Shown here: positions 1 through 9,291 of the stretch, in pieces
Position numbering within the stretch: position 1 is the first letter of the stretch
Layout: each line of letters begins with the position of its first letter
Assembly (NCBI GenBank): GCA_016711825.1
Contig: JADJSG010000007.1
Span: 456,252 to 520,251, forward strand
Length of the DNA: 64,000 nucleotides
Source of the DNA: Bacteroidota bacterium
GTDB taxonomy: Bacteria; Bacteroidota; Bacteroidia; Chitinophagales; Chitinophagaceae
Direction: 5' to 3'
Position numbers and translations under genes: made by a program
Notes under the pieces: generated by a model
Told to the model about the DNA's origin: nothing
What the model saw: the letters and a program-made list of their open reading frames with translations, nothing else
The model's database searches: none

Positions 1-713
1 ATGATGCATTAGCAAAAAATGGCTTGCTTGTGTATATGACATGTTCGCTTAGCCAGGATGAGAACGAGGATATGCTTGATTATATTATGCAAACGTTTGA
101 TGTAACAACCTGCAAAATACAGATTGACGAAACATGGGGTATTATGGAAACCCAAAGTGAAAAAATGCATGCTTTCGGTTATCGATTCTTTCCCCATTTA
201 GTTAAAGGGGAGGGCTTTTTCTTAGCATTATTTCAAAAGAATGACGGGGCTACGTTCGCAATGGCAGATATCAAAAGTCATAAAGTCAAAAAAAACTTTG
301 ATGTTTCAAAATATATTAATGATGCCAAAATGTTTGTGATGCCTCAACATGAAAATTTAATTGCCATACAAGAAATACATAAGCATTACTTAGATTATCT
401 ACAAACAAAATTAAAAATAGTGAAAAAGGGGATATTGATTGGAAAGCTATTACCAAAAGAAATTATTCCTACACATGAATTAGCCCTTTATGAAAAATGC
501 GTTTTTAATGATCATATCATTGATTTAGATTTAAAAAATGCCATTGCTTATTTGAAAAAAGAAACATTTGAGCATTCAATGATTGCCAAAGGTTGGTATT
601 TAGTTACCTTTGAAGGCTTTGCCTTAGGATGGTTAAAAAATATTGGCAACAGAATCAATAATTATTATCCTTCTAATGATAGAATTTTAAGCAAAAACCC
701 TTTGCCCTCTTGA
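1..713 (+). CDS. rRNA cytosine-C5 methyltransferase, C-terminal part
   Basis: The reading frame is open from base 3, so the gene starts before the window and only its C-terminal ~237 residues are visible. The first visible residues include Y-M-TCS followed by an acidic stretch, which matches motif VI of the RsmB/RsmF (NOL1/NOP2/Sun) m5C RNA methyltransferases, where the Cys of TC is the nucleophile. The last ~45 residues (KGWYLVTFEGFALGW and after) look like the small RNA-binding domain at the end of RsmF/YebU-type enzymes. The family methylates cytosines in rRNA using SAM. RsmF-like is the best guess; the exact target base cannot be read from this fragment. The internal TTG at 24 and ATGs are not real starts. 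Confidence 0.82.
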   Translation, partial: DALAKNGLLVYMTCSLSQDENEDMLDYIMQTFDVTTCKIQIDETWGIMETQSEKMHAFGYRFFPHLVKGEGFFLALFQKNDGATFAMADIKSHKVKKNFDVSKYINDAKMFVMPQHENLIAIQEIHKHYLDYLQTKLKIVKKGILIGKLLPKEIIPTHELALYEKCVFNDHIIDLDLKNAIAYLKKETFEHSMIAKGWYLVTFEGFALGWLKNIGNRINNYYPSNDRILSKNPLPS

Positions 714-741
714 TTATTTTCTAGAAATTTGCATCCCTATT

Positions 742-1734
742 ATGAAACATTTTTATATTATTTTGTTACTTGTTAGCTCTTTTGTCTTTAACGGGTATGC
801 ACAACCTTCATATGCCCCAACAAATCCACAAGAGACTTATTTACAATCCACAGAAGTAAAAGAAGATTTCTGGTCAAAATTTAAGAGAAAGTTTCATAGA
901 AAAAAAAATAAATCAGTCGTACGAACCGATGAACCCGTGTTGGTTGCAAATGATCCGAATCGGACAGTCAGAAGGGTGTCAAAATCAACTTTTAAACCTG
1001 AAAAAGAACAACGCGAAATAGATTTAGCTGAAAATAAGGACGAGCAAAAGAAAGATAAAACATTTTCACAACGTTGGAATACTTTGGTGAATGGGAAAAA
1101 TTATGTACCGCAAAAAAATTACAATCGTAGAAAACGAAATCAGAATAAGGAGCCTATTGTTCTTGAAAAGAATAAAAAAACGATTAATCAAACAGCAAAT
1201 CCTCAGCAGTTAAACGCAACTAAAAATAACCCCACAAAAAATACAAAAGGCACAAGTATCAATAGAAATACAAGCACCGCATCTACCGGAACTCCCAACA
1301 AAATAATAGCACCCACCAGGAGTACTCCCTTACAGTCGAATAACAAAAAAAACGTAATCCCTAAAATCAATCCAGCACAGAATACAAAATCAATTGACAC
1401 CATAAGTTCAACTCCGATTTCTTCTGAAGTGAAAAACATAGCCATTAGAAATGAAATACAACCTTTGAGTCTCACCCAAAGTGCGAGTGGGACTGCTGCT
1501 TATTTCTTTTCAGGTGTACGTTCTGGTAAATTTTATGTAGTTACTAATTTGGCTAATAAAGGAAAGGTTGTGAAAGTAACCAATATGCAAAACGGAAAAT
1601 CGTTGATGGCTGAAGTAATGGATGCTTTGCCTTCGAATGATGTTAGAAGAGGCGTACTGATTAAAATTAGCGATAACGCCAAATTGCCATTAGGACAAAA
1701 TAATAATTCATTTACTGTGAAAGTAAATTATTAA
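742..1734 (+). CDS. secreted protein with C-terminal RlpA-like double-psi beta-barrel
   Basis: 330 residues. An N-terminal signal peptide (about residues 1-20, ending GYA) is followed by a ~220-residue low-complexity, basic, Asn/Thr/Lys-rich region that is probably disordered. The last ~85 residues (from about SGTAAYFFSG) carry the pattern 'TNLANKGKVVKVTNMQNGKS...V.DALP...RRG..IKISD.A...LG', which resembles the double-psi beta-barrel found at the end of Bacteroidota peptidoglycan-associated proteins and RlpA. A cell-envelope role is likely. The domain call rests on pattern memory, and catalytic residues of lytic RlpA are not evident, so it may only bind. It starts 28 bp after the methyltransferase stop. 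Confidence 0.6.
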   Translation: MKHFYIILLLVSSFVFNGYAQPSYAPTNPQETYLQSTEVKEDFWSKFKRKFHRKKNKSVVRTDEPVLVANDPNRTVRRVSKSTFKPEKEQREIDLAENKDEQKKDKTFSQRWNTLVNGKNYVPQKNYNRRKRNQNKEPIVLEKNKKTINQTANPQQLNATKNNPTKNTKGTSINRNTSTASTGTPNKIIAPTRSTPLQSNNKKNVIPKINPAQNTKSIDTISSTPISSEVKNIAIRNEIQPLSLTQSASGTAAYFFSGVRSGKFYVVTNLANKGKVVKVTNMQNGKSLMAEVMDALPSNDVRRGVLIKISDNAKLPLGQNNNSFTVKVNY

Positions 1735-1779
1735 TCACTTTGAATTACATTTATACTTTATCGAACTGTTATTTATTCA

Positions 1780-2814
1780 ATGAAAATACTTATAATTCGT
1801 TTTTCATCCATTGGTGATATCGTCCTGACTACACCTATAATCAGATGTGTTAAAAAACGATGGCCACATGCTGAGATCCATTTTTTGACCAAATCGAAAT
1901 TTAAAGATGTAGTCAAAAATAATCCTTATTTAACCAAAGTACATACTATCATTGATGATGCCCAGCCCATTATGCTTGAGTTGATTCGTGAAAATTATCA
2001 TATGGTGATTGACTTGCATAATAATCTTAGAACCTGGTATGTAAAATCGATTTTAAAGCAAGCATTTAATTCTCAAGTGACATCCTATACATTTTCAAAA
2101 ATCAATATCAGAAAATGGCTACTTACGCAATTAAAGATAAATATACTTCCCGATAAAAGTATTGTGGAAAGGTATTTTGAAGCCTTACATAAAATAGGTG
2201 TTACCAATGATGGTCAAGGACTTGATTATTTTATAGCTTCAGATGAAGAAGTCACCAAAGACGATTTGCCCTTTAGTCATGTATTGGGATTTATTGCGTG
2301 TAGTATTGGCGGTGCTCATGAAACCAAAAAAATGCCAGTTGAAAAATGGAAAGCTGTTTGCGAAGCCATCGATTATCCTCTAATACTTTTAGGGGGTAAA
2401 GAGGATGCTCCACAAGCTGAAATGATTAAACAAATAGATCCTGTGAAGATATACAATGCCTGTGGTAAATTTTCAATCAATGAAAGTGCTCATATTATTA
2501 TGAAATCACGTTTTGTTATCTCGCACGACACTGGATTAATGCATATTGCGGCCGCTTTCAAAAAACCGATTATTAGTATTTGGGGCAATACTGTACCTTC
2601 ATTGGGTATGTTTCCCTATTATGGATATAATAATCTAAAAAAGAATATCGCTCCTCAACTTTATATTATAGAAAACAATCAACTTAGCTGCCGACCTTGT
2701 AGTAAAATAGGTTATTCGGCCTGTCCTAAAAAGCATTTTAAATGTATGGAGCAAATATCTACTACAAGCATCGTGACTGCTGCAGAAAAAATCATTTTAT
2801 CCTTGAAATCATGA
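1780..2814 (+). CDS. glycosyltransferase family 9 (heptosyltransferase-like)
   Basis: 344 residues. The N-terminus MKILIIRFSSIGDIVLTTP is the typical GT9 opening, and the C-terminal half has the SHDTGLMHIAAAFKKP-like block that binds the nucleotide-sugar in ADP-heptose:LPS heptosyltransferases. Such enzymes add heptose or related sugars to LPS or other surface glycans on the cytoplasmic face. A Cys-rich tail (CRPC...C...C, residues ~305-325) follows, common in Bacteroidota GT9 proteins. The stop codon overlaps the start of the next gene as ATGA, so the two are translated together. The donor and acceptor cannot be predicted. Confidence 0.85.
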   Translation: MKILIIRFSSIGDIVLTTPIIRCVKKRWPHAEIHFLTKSKFKDVVKNNPYLTKVHTIIDDAQPIMLELIRENYHMVIDLHNNLRTWYVKSILKQAFNSQVTSYTFSKINIRKWLLTQLKINILPDKSIVERYFEALHKIGVTNDGQGLDYFIASDEEVTKDDLPFSHVLGFIACSIGGAHETKKMPVEKWKAVCEAIDYPLILLGGKEDAPQAEMIKQIDPVKIYNACGKFSINESAHIIMKSRFVISHDTGLMHIAAAFKKPIISIWGNTVPSLGMFPYYGYNNLKKNIAPQLYIIENNQLSCRPCSKIGYSACPKKHFKCMEQISTTSIVTAAEKIILSLKS

Positions 2815-4073
2815 AGCGCAATGTAATTAAAAAAAGAGGGGTAAAAAAGTTGGGACTCAGTTGGGAATTAGAGCCTTTACAAAATGAATTGTTTTATGTT
2901 GAAGAACAGACAGCAAAGAACATCCAAACAAAAATAAAAACAGCTACTCATTTGCTTTTTGAAGGTGAAAATTATTTCTCACTTCAACATTTATTGCTTG
3001 ATTATACTGAAAAAATCAATTTAATATACATAGATCCACCCTACAACACAGGTTTTAAACAAGATCAGGAAGGTTTTTTTTATCATGATAAACGATCGGA
3101 AAAACATCACAAATACAAACATTCAGCTTGGCTTAATTTTATGTTTCATCGGCTTGTGATAGCCAAAAAGTTACTTGCATCAGATGCTTTCATGTTTATT
3201 TCGATTGATGAAAATGAATTTGCGCAACTAAAATTATTATGTGATGAAATATTCGGGGAAGATAATTTCATTCATTATTTAATTTGGAAAAAAAGAAGCA
3301 CTGGTGGACAAGTAAAAGATGGTTCCATCATTTCGCAAACTGAATTTATTTTGATTTATGCAAAAAATAAAAAGTATGCTAAACTCAATAAAGTGTGTAA
3401 TCCGAAAGCTGGAAATGAAAAGTGGCGCGATTTCAGAAAGTCGGGTGGTCAATGGCAACAACGGTATCGCCCAAAACAACATTTTCCATTTTATTATGAT
3501 GAAGTAACAGCGGAACTTACGCTGAAAAGAATCAATGATCAGCAAATAGAAATCATCCCTCAAAATGCTCAGGGAGAACCTGGGTTTTGGGAAAATGGCC
3601 TTGAAACAACTGCTAAACGACTCAATAATAATGAATTGAAAATTTTCTTGAATCCCAAAACAAAGAAATATAAAATATTACAACTTGAGATGGCCAGTGA
3701 GTATCAAAATGCGGGTAATTTCATTGATATACCTTCTGTAAATGGGAGTGTAGAAATTAAAATGTTTGATCTTGCATTCAACAATGTGAAGCCCCTTTCT
3801 TTGATAAAATATATTTTGGCATTAGCCTCTGGTGAAAATTCGATTGTGCTCGATTTTTTTGCAGGAAGTGGATCCACTGCACAAGCGGTTATAGAGTGGA
3901 ATACAGAAAATAATTATCAACAAACCTGTATAGTATGTACTAATAATGAATATAACTTATGTGAGGAAGTAACATATCCTCGTCTTAAACGAGTCATTAA
4001 GGGTTATGTAAATTCACAAAAGAAAAAATATAGTGGTCATAAACAAAATCTGAAATATTTTAAAGTGAGTTAA
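2811..4073 (+). CDS. orphan site-specific DNA (adenine) methyltransferase, type III Mod-like
   Basis: 420 residues from the ATG that overlaps the upstream stop (ATGA); a longer frame from 2742 would lie inside the glycosyltransferase gene. Motif IV DPPYNTG is at residues ~75-81 and the SAM-binding motif I DFFAGSGST at ~348-356. This order (IV before I) defines beta-class N6-adenine methyltransferases such as type III Mod and solitary enzymes. The region in between (from about residue 150) should be the target-recognition domain. No Res or other nuclease gene is adjacent, so it looks like an orphan methylase, possibly for regulation or anti-restriction. The recognition sequence cannot be told from sequence alone. 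Confidence 0.85.
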   Translation: MKRNVIKKRGVKKLGLSWELEPLQNELFYVEEQTAKNIQTKIKTATHLLFEGENYFSLQHLLLDYTEKINLIYIDPPYNTGFKQDQEGFFYHDKRSEKHHKYKHSAWLNFMFHRLVIAKKLLASDAFMFISIDENEFAQLKLLCDEIFGEDNFIHYLIWKKRSTGGQVKDGSIISQTEFILIYAKNKKYAKLNKVCNPKAGNEKWRDFRKSGGQWQQRYRPKQHFPFYYDEVTAELTLKRINDQQIEIIPQNAQGEPGFWENGLETTAKRLNNNELKIFLNPKTKKYKILQLEMASEYQNAGNFIDIPSVNGSVEIKMFDLAFNNVKPLSLIKYILALASGENSIVLDFFAGSGSTAQAVIEWNTENNYQQTCIVCTNNEYNLCEEVTYPRLKRVIKGYVNSQKKKYSGHKQNLKYFKVS

Positions 4074-4106
4074 ATTATTAACAGAAAATGTATTTACTTT
4101 GAAGTT

Positions 4107-4595
4107 ATGAAACGAAATATTTATGTACAGTTGTCGGGTATCGTGCTTGCAATGTTGATGTTAACTCAATGCTCAACTTCTAAAAATACAACAAAGGGTG
4201 ATAATAATGACAAAAAGAATGCGCCCATTTCAGCCACATCTGTTGTTGCAAATGCCTTACAGGGAAATTGGCAATTTGATTATTTTACCATGGTAAATAC
4301 AGATAAAACAATCTTATTTCCCATGCAAGTACCGTCTTTAAATTTTGACCCAAAAGAGAAAAAATTTTCAGGGAATGCAGGTTGTAATAGCATCAGTGGT
4401 AGTTATCAATGTACTGGCAATAGTTTAAAGTTTGTACAACCCATGATGATTACCCGTATGAGTTGCAATGCAGCAGGTGAAAAAACATTTATTGAATATT
4501 TAAATACGGTTACTAAGTTTGTAATTAATGGGAATTCACTTGAGTTGATAGCTGATACCAAGCCCATTATTATGATGAAGAGAGTAGCTAAATAA
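4107..4595 (+). CDS. META domain lipoprotein, HslJ-like
   Basis: 162 residues. The N-terminus is a lipoprotein-type signal (hydrophobic stretch ending LMLTQC, Cys ~22; Gln before Cys is unusual but tolerated in Bacteroidota). After a short polar linker, residues ~50-160 show the META/HslJ pattern: W-F near the start, 'FSGNAGCNSISGSY' with the conserved G-x-x-G-C-N core, 'MMITRMSC' and a second Cys. META proteins are envelope proteins linked to stress resistance in some bacteria; no enzymatic activity is known. Starts 33 bp downstream of the DNA methyltransferase. Confidence 0.8.
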   Translation: MKRNIYVQLSGIVLAMLMLTQCSTSKNTTKGDNNDKKNAPISATSVVANALQGNWQFDYFTMVNTDKTILFPMQVPSLNFDPKEKKFSGNAGCNSISGSYQCTGNSLKFVQPMMITRMSCNAAGEKTFIEYLNTVTKFVINGNSLELIADTKPIIMMKRVAK

Positions 4596-4679
4596 TAACT
4601 GTGTGCATTTTAAGTAATTTATCATCGCTGTTTTATAAAGTGATAAAGTTATTTATTAAATGATACATTTAAAGACAAC

Positions 4680-5069
4680 ATGTTTACGTTAGAACAAATT
4701 AAAGCTGCACATAGCAAGGTGAAATCAGGGATTGATTTTCCTCTTTATATTCATGAAATTAAACAATTGGGCGTAATGCGTTATGAAACATTTGTAGCAG
4801 ATGGGCATACTGATTATATGGGATTGGATGCTTACAAAATGTCGAGTGATGCAAAATATACTACGTTGATCATTGCAAACAATACAAATGCTCTGCATTT
4901 TAAAGCCGATTTGAAAGCTCATCAGGAAGGGAAAACAGACTATCCAACATTTTGTCAAGACTGTGCGAAATCAGGTATTGAAAAATGGGCTGTTCAAATG
5001 GATGATATGACTTGCACCTATTATAGTCAATCAGGTGAAGTTGTATTGGTGGAAACTATTCCCGGTTAA
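4680..5069 (+). CDS. DUF1398 family protein (YbcV-like)
   Basis: 129 residues, whole length matching the DUF1398 pattern: an N-terminal 'FTLEQIKAAHSKVKSG.DFP.YI.EIK.LGV..YE' block, a central 'HTDY' segment and a C-terminal 'WAVQMDDMTCTYYSQSG' block. Members are small cytosolic proteins found in bacteria and phages (E. coli YbcV is one). The function is unknown. It stands alone, 84 bp after the META lipoprotein, on the same strand. Confidence 0.8.
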   Translation: MFTLEQIKAAHSKVKSGIDFPLYIHEIKQLGVMRYETFVADGHTDYMGLDAYKMSSDAKYTTLIIANNTNALHFKADLKAHQEGKTDYPTFCQDCAKSGIEKWAVQMDDMTCTYYSQSGEVVLVETIPG

Positions 5070-5118
5070 TAATGTCTATTTTGTATCTATTAAACAAGTA
5101 GCATTGAATCTCAAAATT

Positions 5119-5583
5119 TTAAACACTTGTTAGTTTTTCTAAAATTGTAAAAACCGCTGGACAAACTTCGCTGTTTTTTAAAGTGAGGGATGGGCGTTTA
5201 AGTAATACATCTTCGTCGGTATAAGGGTAGCGGGCACAGTCGCTTGGGCGTACTTCATAAATTTCACAATAATGGTCTTTGCCTAAAAATGAACAGGGTT
5301 GTTGTTGCAATACATAATCATTTTCGTCATCAAGGATTAAATATTTTTGTATAAAATCACCTTGTTTCATATGTAGAAATTTGGCAATGCGCTTAATGTC
5401 AGGAATTTTAAATCGGGGTGAATGATTTTTGCAACAGTTGGCACATTGTAAACAATCAATTTTTGCAAAGGTCTCTTGATGCAGGTCGGGGAGGGCTTTG
5501 ATAATTTTTCGCTGGTCGCAACGTTTTAGAAATTGTGCGTATTTTTTCTTGTTTTCTTTTGCTGTTTTTTGCCAATCTATCAT
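5119..5583 (-). CDS. YkgJ family cysteine-cluster protein
   Basis: 154 residues. The centre holds CLQCANCCKN and, about 60 residues later, C-x8-CEIYEVRPSDCARYP, the spaced Cys set that defines the YkgJ / putative zinc- or iron-chelating domain family. Its biological role is unknown; a metal-binding or Fe-S-type cluster is expected. It overlaps by 4 bp the end of the start codon region of the upstream threonine dehydrogenase-like gene, so both are read from one leftward transcript. It converges on the DUF1398 gene. Confidence 0.85.
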   Translation of the reverse strand: MIDWQKTAKENKKKYAQFLKRCDQRKIIKALPDLHQETFAKIDCLQCANCCKNHSPRFKIPDIKRIAKFLHMKQGDFIQKYLILDDENDYVLQQQPCSFLGKDHYCEIYEVRPSDCARYPYTDEDVLLKRPSLTLKNSEVCPAVFTILEKLTSV

Positions 5584-6524
5584 TGCTTTAAATTTTTCAG
5601 CATATCAATAGTCATCGTATCCAGGTCGAATTCGGGTTTCCATTGCCATTGTTGCTGTGCTTCTTTATCATCGATGCTTTGGGGCCAGCTATCAGCAATC
5701 TGTTGTCTGAAATCAGGTTTGTAACTAATTGTAAAATCAGGCAATTGTGATTGAATACTTGCAGTAATTTCCTTTGGGGAGAAACTCATTGCGCTGAGAT
5801 TATAAGCTGTTCTATTTTTGATAGCGTCAGCAGGTGCCTCCATTAATTCAATGGTGGCTCTGATGGCATCAGGCATATACATCATAGGAAGGTAAGTGTC
5901 AGCATTTAAAAAACATTCATAATGACCATCGCTAAGGGCTTTGTGATATATTTCAATGGCGTAATCGGTTGTGCCTCCTCCAGGTGCTGATTTGTAACTG
6001 ATGAGTCCAGGATATCGCAAACTTCTTACATCAATACCATAATGTTTGTGGTAATAGGCACACCATTGTTCACCTGCATATTTGCTAATTCCGTAAACGG
6101 TGGTTGGTTCTATGATGGTATGTTGTGGGGTATTTTGCTTGGGTGAATTGGGTCCAAATACTGCAATTGAGCTCGGCCAATACACTTTTTTCAGTTTTTC
6201 TTCTTTCGCTAAATCAAGGATATTTAACAAACTTTGCATATTGATATGCCAGGCCATCGAAGGGTTTTTTTCACCAGTGGCTGATAAGATTGCCGCTAAT
6301 AAATAAACTTGCGTAATGTTATATTGTTTGATGATAGTACGCAAAAGTTCTTTGTTCATCACATCGCAGCTAACATAAGGACCAGTGCCAATTAGTAATG
6401 GATGCTCATCTCGTAAATCACTTGCTATAACTTGTTCATTACCAAAAAGTTTTCGAAGGGCCATCGTTAGTTCTACGCCTATTTGTCCACATGCACCGAT
6501 TACTAATATATTGTCTGTTGCCAT
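5580..6524 (-). CDS. NAD-dependent epimerase/dehydratase, SDR-type L-threonine 3-dehydrogenase
   Basis: 314 residues. The N-terminal Rossmann motif is ILVIGACGQIGVELT (residues ~5-19). The SDR catalytic YxxxK appears as YGISKYAGE near residue ~143, with the upstream Ser at 'PSSIAVFG'. The block 'RYPGLISYKSAPGGGTTDYA' and 'CFLNADTYLPMMYMPDAI' closely fits the short-chain L-threonine dehydrogenases known from Flavobacterium and vertebrates, which oxidise threonine to 2-amino-3-ketobutyrate. The partner lyase Kbl is not in this window. A UDP-sugar epimerase is the main alternative but fits less well. Confidence 0.82.
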   Translation of the reverse strand: MATDNILVIGACGQIGVELTMALRKLFGNEQVIASDLRDEHPLLIGTGPYVSCDVMNKELLRTIIKQYNITQVYLLAAILSATGEKNPSMAWHINMQSLLNILDLAKEEKLKKVYWPSSIAVFGPNSPKQNTPQHTIIEPTTVYGISKYAGEQWCAYYHKHYGIDVRSLRYPGLISYKSAPGGGTTDYAIEIYHKALSDGHYECFLNADTYLPMMYMPDAIRATIELMEAPADAIKNRTAYNLSAMSFSPKEITASIQSQLPDFTISYKPDFRQQIADSWPQSIDDKEAQQQWQWKPEFDLDTMTIDMLKNLKQ

Positions 6525-6924
6525 TGCTATTGAATATGATTTTATTTAAGAATAGGTAAAAATAGAAAATGTTATTAAATAAATAAGATAAATGAATTGC
6601 TATATTTTTATAGGTGTAATGCTTTCCTGTTTATTTGAGCATTCTAAGGTATTACAAGTTTGAGCTTGTTCACAAAAATGAATCGATCAATGATTTTTTA
6701 CTTTATTGGGCTAAACCTCATTGCAATGGTCTTGTATCACCTAACTATTTACTGTCAACACATTGTAGAATGCCTGAATGCGAAAGGCTGATATCTAATG
6801 TTGTGTTGGCATCTACTCAATTTTTTTAAATTGCTTAACCATGGTATTGGGTATACATCAAAACAAAAAAGGTTTGCACTAGGCAAACCTCCTTTGTTGA
6901 GTAAACAGCTCAAACATAAAAAAA
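6525..6924. other. intergenic region, 400 bp
   Basis: Divergent side of the threonine dehydrogenase gene and 3' side of pspC. Apart from the pspC terminator (6861-6890) I see no gene or RNA; two short open frames (6635-6829 and 6798-7025) have no recognisable content and the second runs into pspC antisense. Confidence 0.6.
6861..6890 (-). terminator. Rho-independent terminator of pspC
   Basis: Read on the minus strand, AGGTTTGC-CTAGT-GCAAACCT forms an 8-bp perfect stem (6890-6883 with 6877-6870) followed directly by TTTTTTGTTTTG. It lies 34 bp after the pspC stop. Confidence 0.75.
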
Positions 6925-8826
6925 CTATTTTTTATTTTTTAATTCTTCTATTTCTTTTAATTGGTCTGATTTATCCTGATCAAGTTTATGCTTTGCTTCA
7001 GCCAATTCACGTTCTTTTTCTTTGATTAATTCAAGTTGGGCTTCCTCTGTTTCTTTTAATTTTTCCTGAGCATCTTTCAATTTTTCATTTTGGTCTTCCT
7101 GATCTTGCATTTGAAAAGATCTGTGTGTGAATATATAATCTTCATCTACATTTCTGTCATGGTGATTGATATAGATACCTCGCTTCGATGAATGGAAATT
7201 TTTATTAATTTGACGATTATATTTTTTAGCTGTGATGACTGTTTTCCCTTCTGGAACATAAACAGTGACTTGTACGTTTTGTAAATAATAGGGTTCTTTA
7301 TTTGTTACACTCACATGTGCAGGAAGTTTCAGGATATTGCTATCGAGTTGGTATTCAAAAACGGCATCAGTAGCATGTTTGAAAGCAAACCCTCTATTTT
7401 CACCAAATGATGATTTTTCTATTTCAATATAAATAGAAGAGTCTTTTGATTCTTGGTAATTGATATCTACCGATTTGATGAGGTTGTAATCTGTGGTTTT
7501 TTCCATCAAAAAGTTTACTTGATTGATATCGAAAAATACAACTTCATTATATAAGTTTGAAGTATCTGTTGAGGCAATATATAAAGTATCGATATTGCTG
7601 GGCAAGGATATTTTTTGCATGGTAGATGAATAGGTATTGTTTTGTTTTACCATAGATGCAGCTAACAAAATGATTGAAACCCAACCGATGGTATTTAATC
7701 CTATAAATATGGCTCGTAATGATTTATTGGGTTTATAACCTAATATTTTTCTGATAACCCAAATAATCAAACCAATGATAGGTAAAGCGATAAATAAAGT
7801 TAAGGACAACATGGCGAGTACTTTGTTGGCATTGGTAAACAATACAACATCAGCTACATTGTATGAAAAAGTGACTGCGATTAATATACCGATGGCAGTG
7901 GGTATCATAATAAGCATGATAAGCGCTATGATAAAATAGGCAATTACCCTAAAAAATTTATTTAATCCGTTGTTGTTTTTGTTGGTAAGGTCTTGCATGG
8001 TGGTTGTGTTTTGTATAGTATTAATATTAATAGGTTCGCCTTTGAGCAACATATAGTCTGTGGTTACTTTTGCCATGGGGATGATAAACCACAGTAAGAT
8101 GTAACTCACGATTGAAAGTACATAGAAAGAGTGACTGATAAGTTCTACATTGACAAAACTAAAATTGGAGTGATTTGACAAGAATCCCAATAGTATTGGA
8201 CTTAAAAATAATAAGCGAACAATCCAGGTTTCAATATTGAAAAATTGGGCAATACCACTACATACCCCACCCAGTATCTTGTCTTTGGGGTTGCGAAATA
8301 ATTTTTTTGATACATTTGGTTCTAAAATTGCAGGTGTCAGTATCACCCAAAATAGGATATAAGCCAAAATGCCAATATTAAAAGATAAGAAGGTTACTAT
8401 ATTGAAGATGGTAAAGAGTATAAATATCAAGCGAACAATAATAGGATCTATAGAAAAGTAATTGGCGATACCACTACATACCCCGGCAATAATTTTATCT
8501 TTTTTATCTCTAAACAATTTCTTTTTTAGGCTTGTATAAAGCGTCGATTTTTTTTCATTGCCTGTATCATTTGTTTCAAAATCAATTGGTTTTCCAATCA
8601 TTTCTATCAGGGCTTCAATATCTTTTTTATAGATGGTTTGCTGACCACATCTTTGTTCTAATATTTCAGACATACGATATTGTAAATCGGCAAATATTTC
8701 ATCACCTTCTTCTTCTTTACTGAAAAATTGTTTTAAGTCAAGCTCGTATTGTTGAAAAATTTGGTAAGCTGATTCTTCAATCGAGAAATTTCTGCCTTGA
8801 TATTCTATTTGAATGATTTTTTCCAT
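6925..8826 (-). CDS. PspC domain membrane protein with two PspC modules
   Basis: 633 residues. Residues ~1-85 form the acidic N-terminal domain typical of Bacteroidota PspC proteins. Two tandem PspC modules follow: 'LFRDKKDKIIAGVCSGIANYF' (~105-160) and 'LFRNPKDKILGGVCSGIAQFF' (~175-250), each with membrane segments. Further transmembrane helices lie at ~290-400, then a large periplasmic or extracytoplasmic beta-rich part (~410-570) and a C-terminal Glu/Lys/Gln coiled coil (~575-633). PspC proteins sense membrane stress in Enterobacteria. Here the gene follows padR by 78 bp in one operon, so expression is probably set by PadR. Confidence 0.85.
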   Translation of the reverse strand: MEKIIQIEYQGRNFSIEESAYQIFQQYELDLKQFFSKEEEGDEIFADLQYRMSEILEQRCGQQTIYKKDIEALIEMIGKPIDFETNDTGNEKKSTLYTSLKKKLFRDKKDKIIAGVCSGIANYFSIDPIIVRLIFILFTIFNIVTFLSFNIGILAYILFWVILTPAILEPNVSKKLFRNPKDKILGGVCSGIAQFFNIETWIVRLLFLSPILLGFLSNHSNFSFVNVELISHSFYVLSIVSYILLWFIIPMAKVTTDYMLLKGEPININTIQNTTTMQDLTNKNNNGLNKFFRVIAYFIIALIMLIMIPTAIGILIAVTFSYNVADVVLFTNANKVLAMLSLTLFIALPIIGLIIWVIRKILGYKPNKSLRAIFIGLNTIGWVSIILLAASMVKQNNTYSSTMQKISLPSNIDTLYIASTDTSNLYNEVVFFDINQVNFLMEKTTDYNLIKSVDINYQESKDSSIYIEIEKSSFGENRGFAFKHATDAVFEYQLDSNILKLPAHVSVTNKEPYYLQNVQVTVYVPEGKTVITAKKYNRQINKNFHSSKRGIYINHHDRNVDEDYIFTHRSFQMQDQEDQNEKLKDAQEKLKETEEAQLELIKEKERELAEAKHKLDQDKSDQLKEIEELKNKK

Positions 8827-8904
8827 GTTGTTGTTTTTATGTTTGGATATCTATTCCTTTTGAAGGATGATAGCGTTGTTTTGAGTTTATATTTTTGATA
8901 ATTA

Positions 8905-9255
8905 TTATTGTTGATTTCGCTTTGCCTTGGTAATATGTTCTACGGCGGTTGATATTTCTATCCAAGTGGTTTCCAATGAGTTGTAAAATTCTTTTCCGCT
9001 TTCACTCATAGTAAAATATTTGCGCGGGGGGCCTGTGGTACTTTCTACCCATCTGTATTCTAAGTATCCCGCATTTTTGAGTCGGGTCAACAATGGATAT
9101 ATGGTACCTTCCAATACTTGCATGCCTGACTCTTTTAGTTCAGCTACAATGTCACTTGGGTATGATTCTCCTCGTTTGATGATACTTAAAATACAGAATT
9201 CAAGCAATCCTTTTTTCATCTGACTTTGAATGTTATCTGTATTGATTGTAGACAT
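8905..9255 (-). CDS. PadR family transcriptional regulator
   Basis: 116 residues. The whole chain fits PadR: 'KGLLEFCILSIIKRGESYPSDIVAELKESG' (helix-turn-helix), 'EGTIYPLLTRLKNAGYLEYRW' (recognition helix and wing), then 'GPPRKYFTMSESGKEF' and a short C-terminal helix for dimerisation. It is the first gene of the padR-pspC operon and probably represses its own promoter, because a TATATTTG -7 box and a near-perfect 25-bp palindrome lie just upstream. Confidence 0.9.
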   Translation of the reverse strand: MSTINTDNIQSQMKKGLLEFCILSIIKRGESYPSDIVAELKESGMQVLEGTIYPLLTRLKNAGYLEYRWVESTTGPPRKYFTMSESGKEFYNSLETTWIEISTAVEHITKAKRNQQ

Positions 9256-9273
9256 ATTTTGTTAATTCTGATG

Positions 9274-9281
9274 CAAATATA
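9274..9281 (-). promoter_or_regulatory. padR-pspC -7 promoter box
   Basis: Minus-strand TATATTTG, an exact match to the Bacteroidota TAnnTTTG -7 box, 18 bp upstream of the padR ATG. Confidence 0.65.
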
Positions 9282-9291
9282 TTATTACGTT

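Noticed and set aside
6635..7025. Two short plus-strand frames in the intergenic region beside pspC
   Set aside because: No family match or promoter; the second runs into pspC on the other strand.
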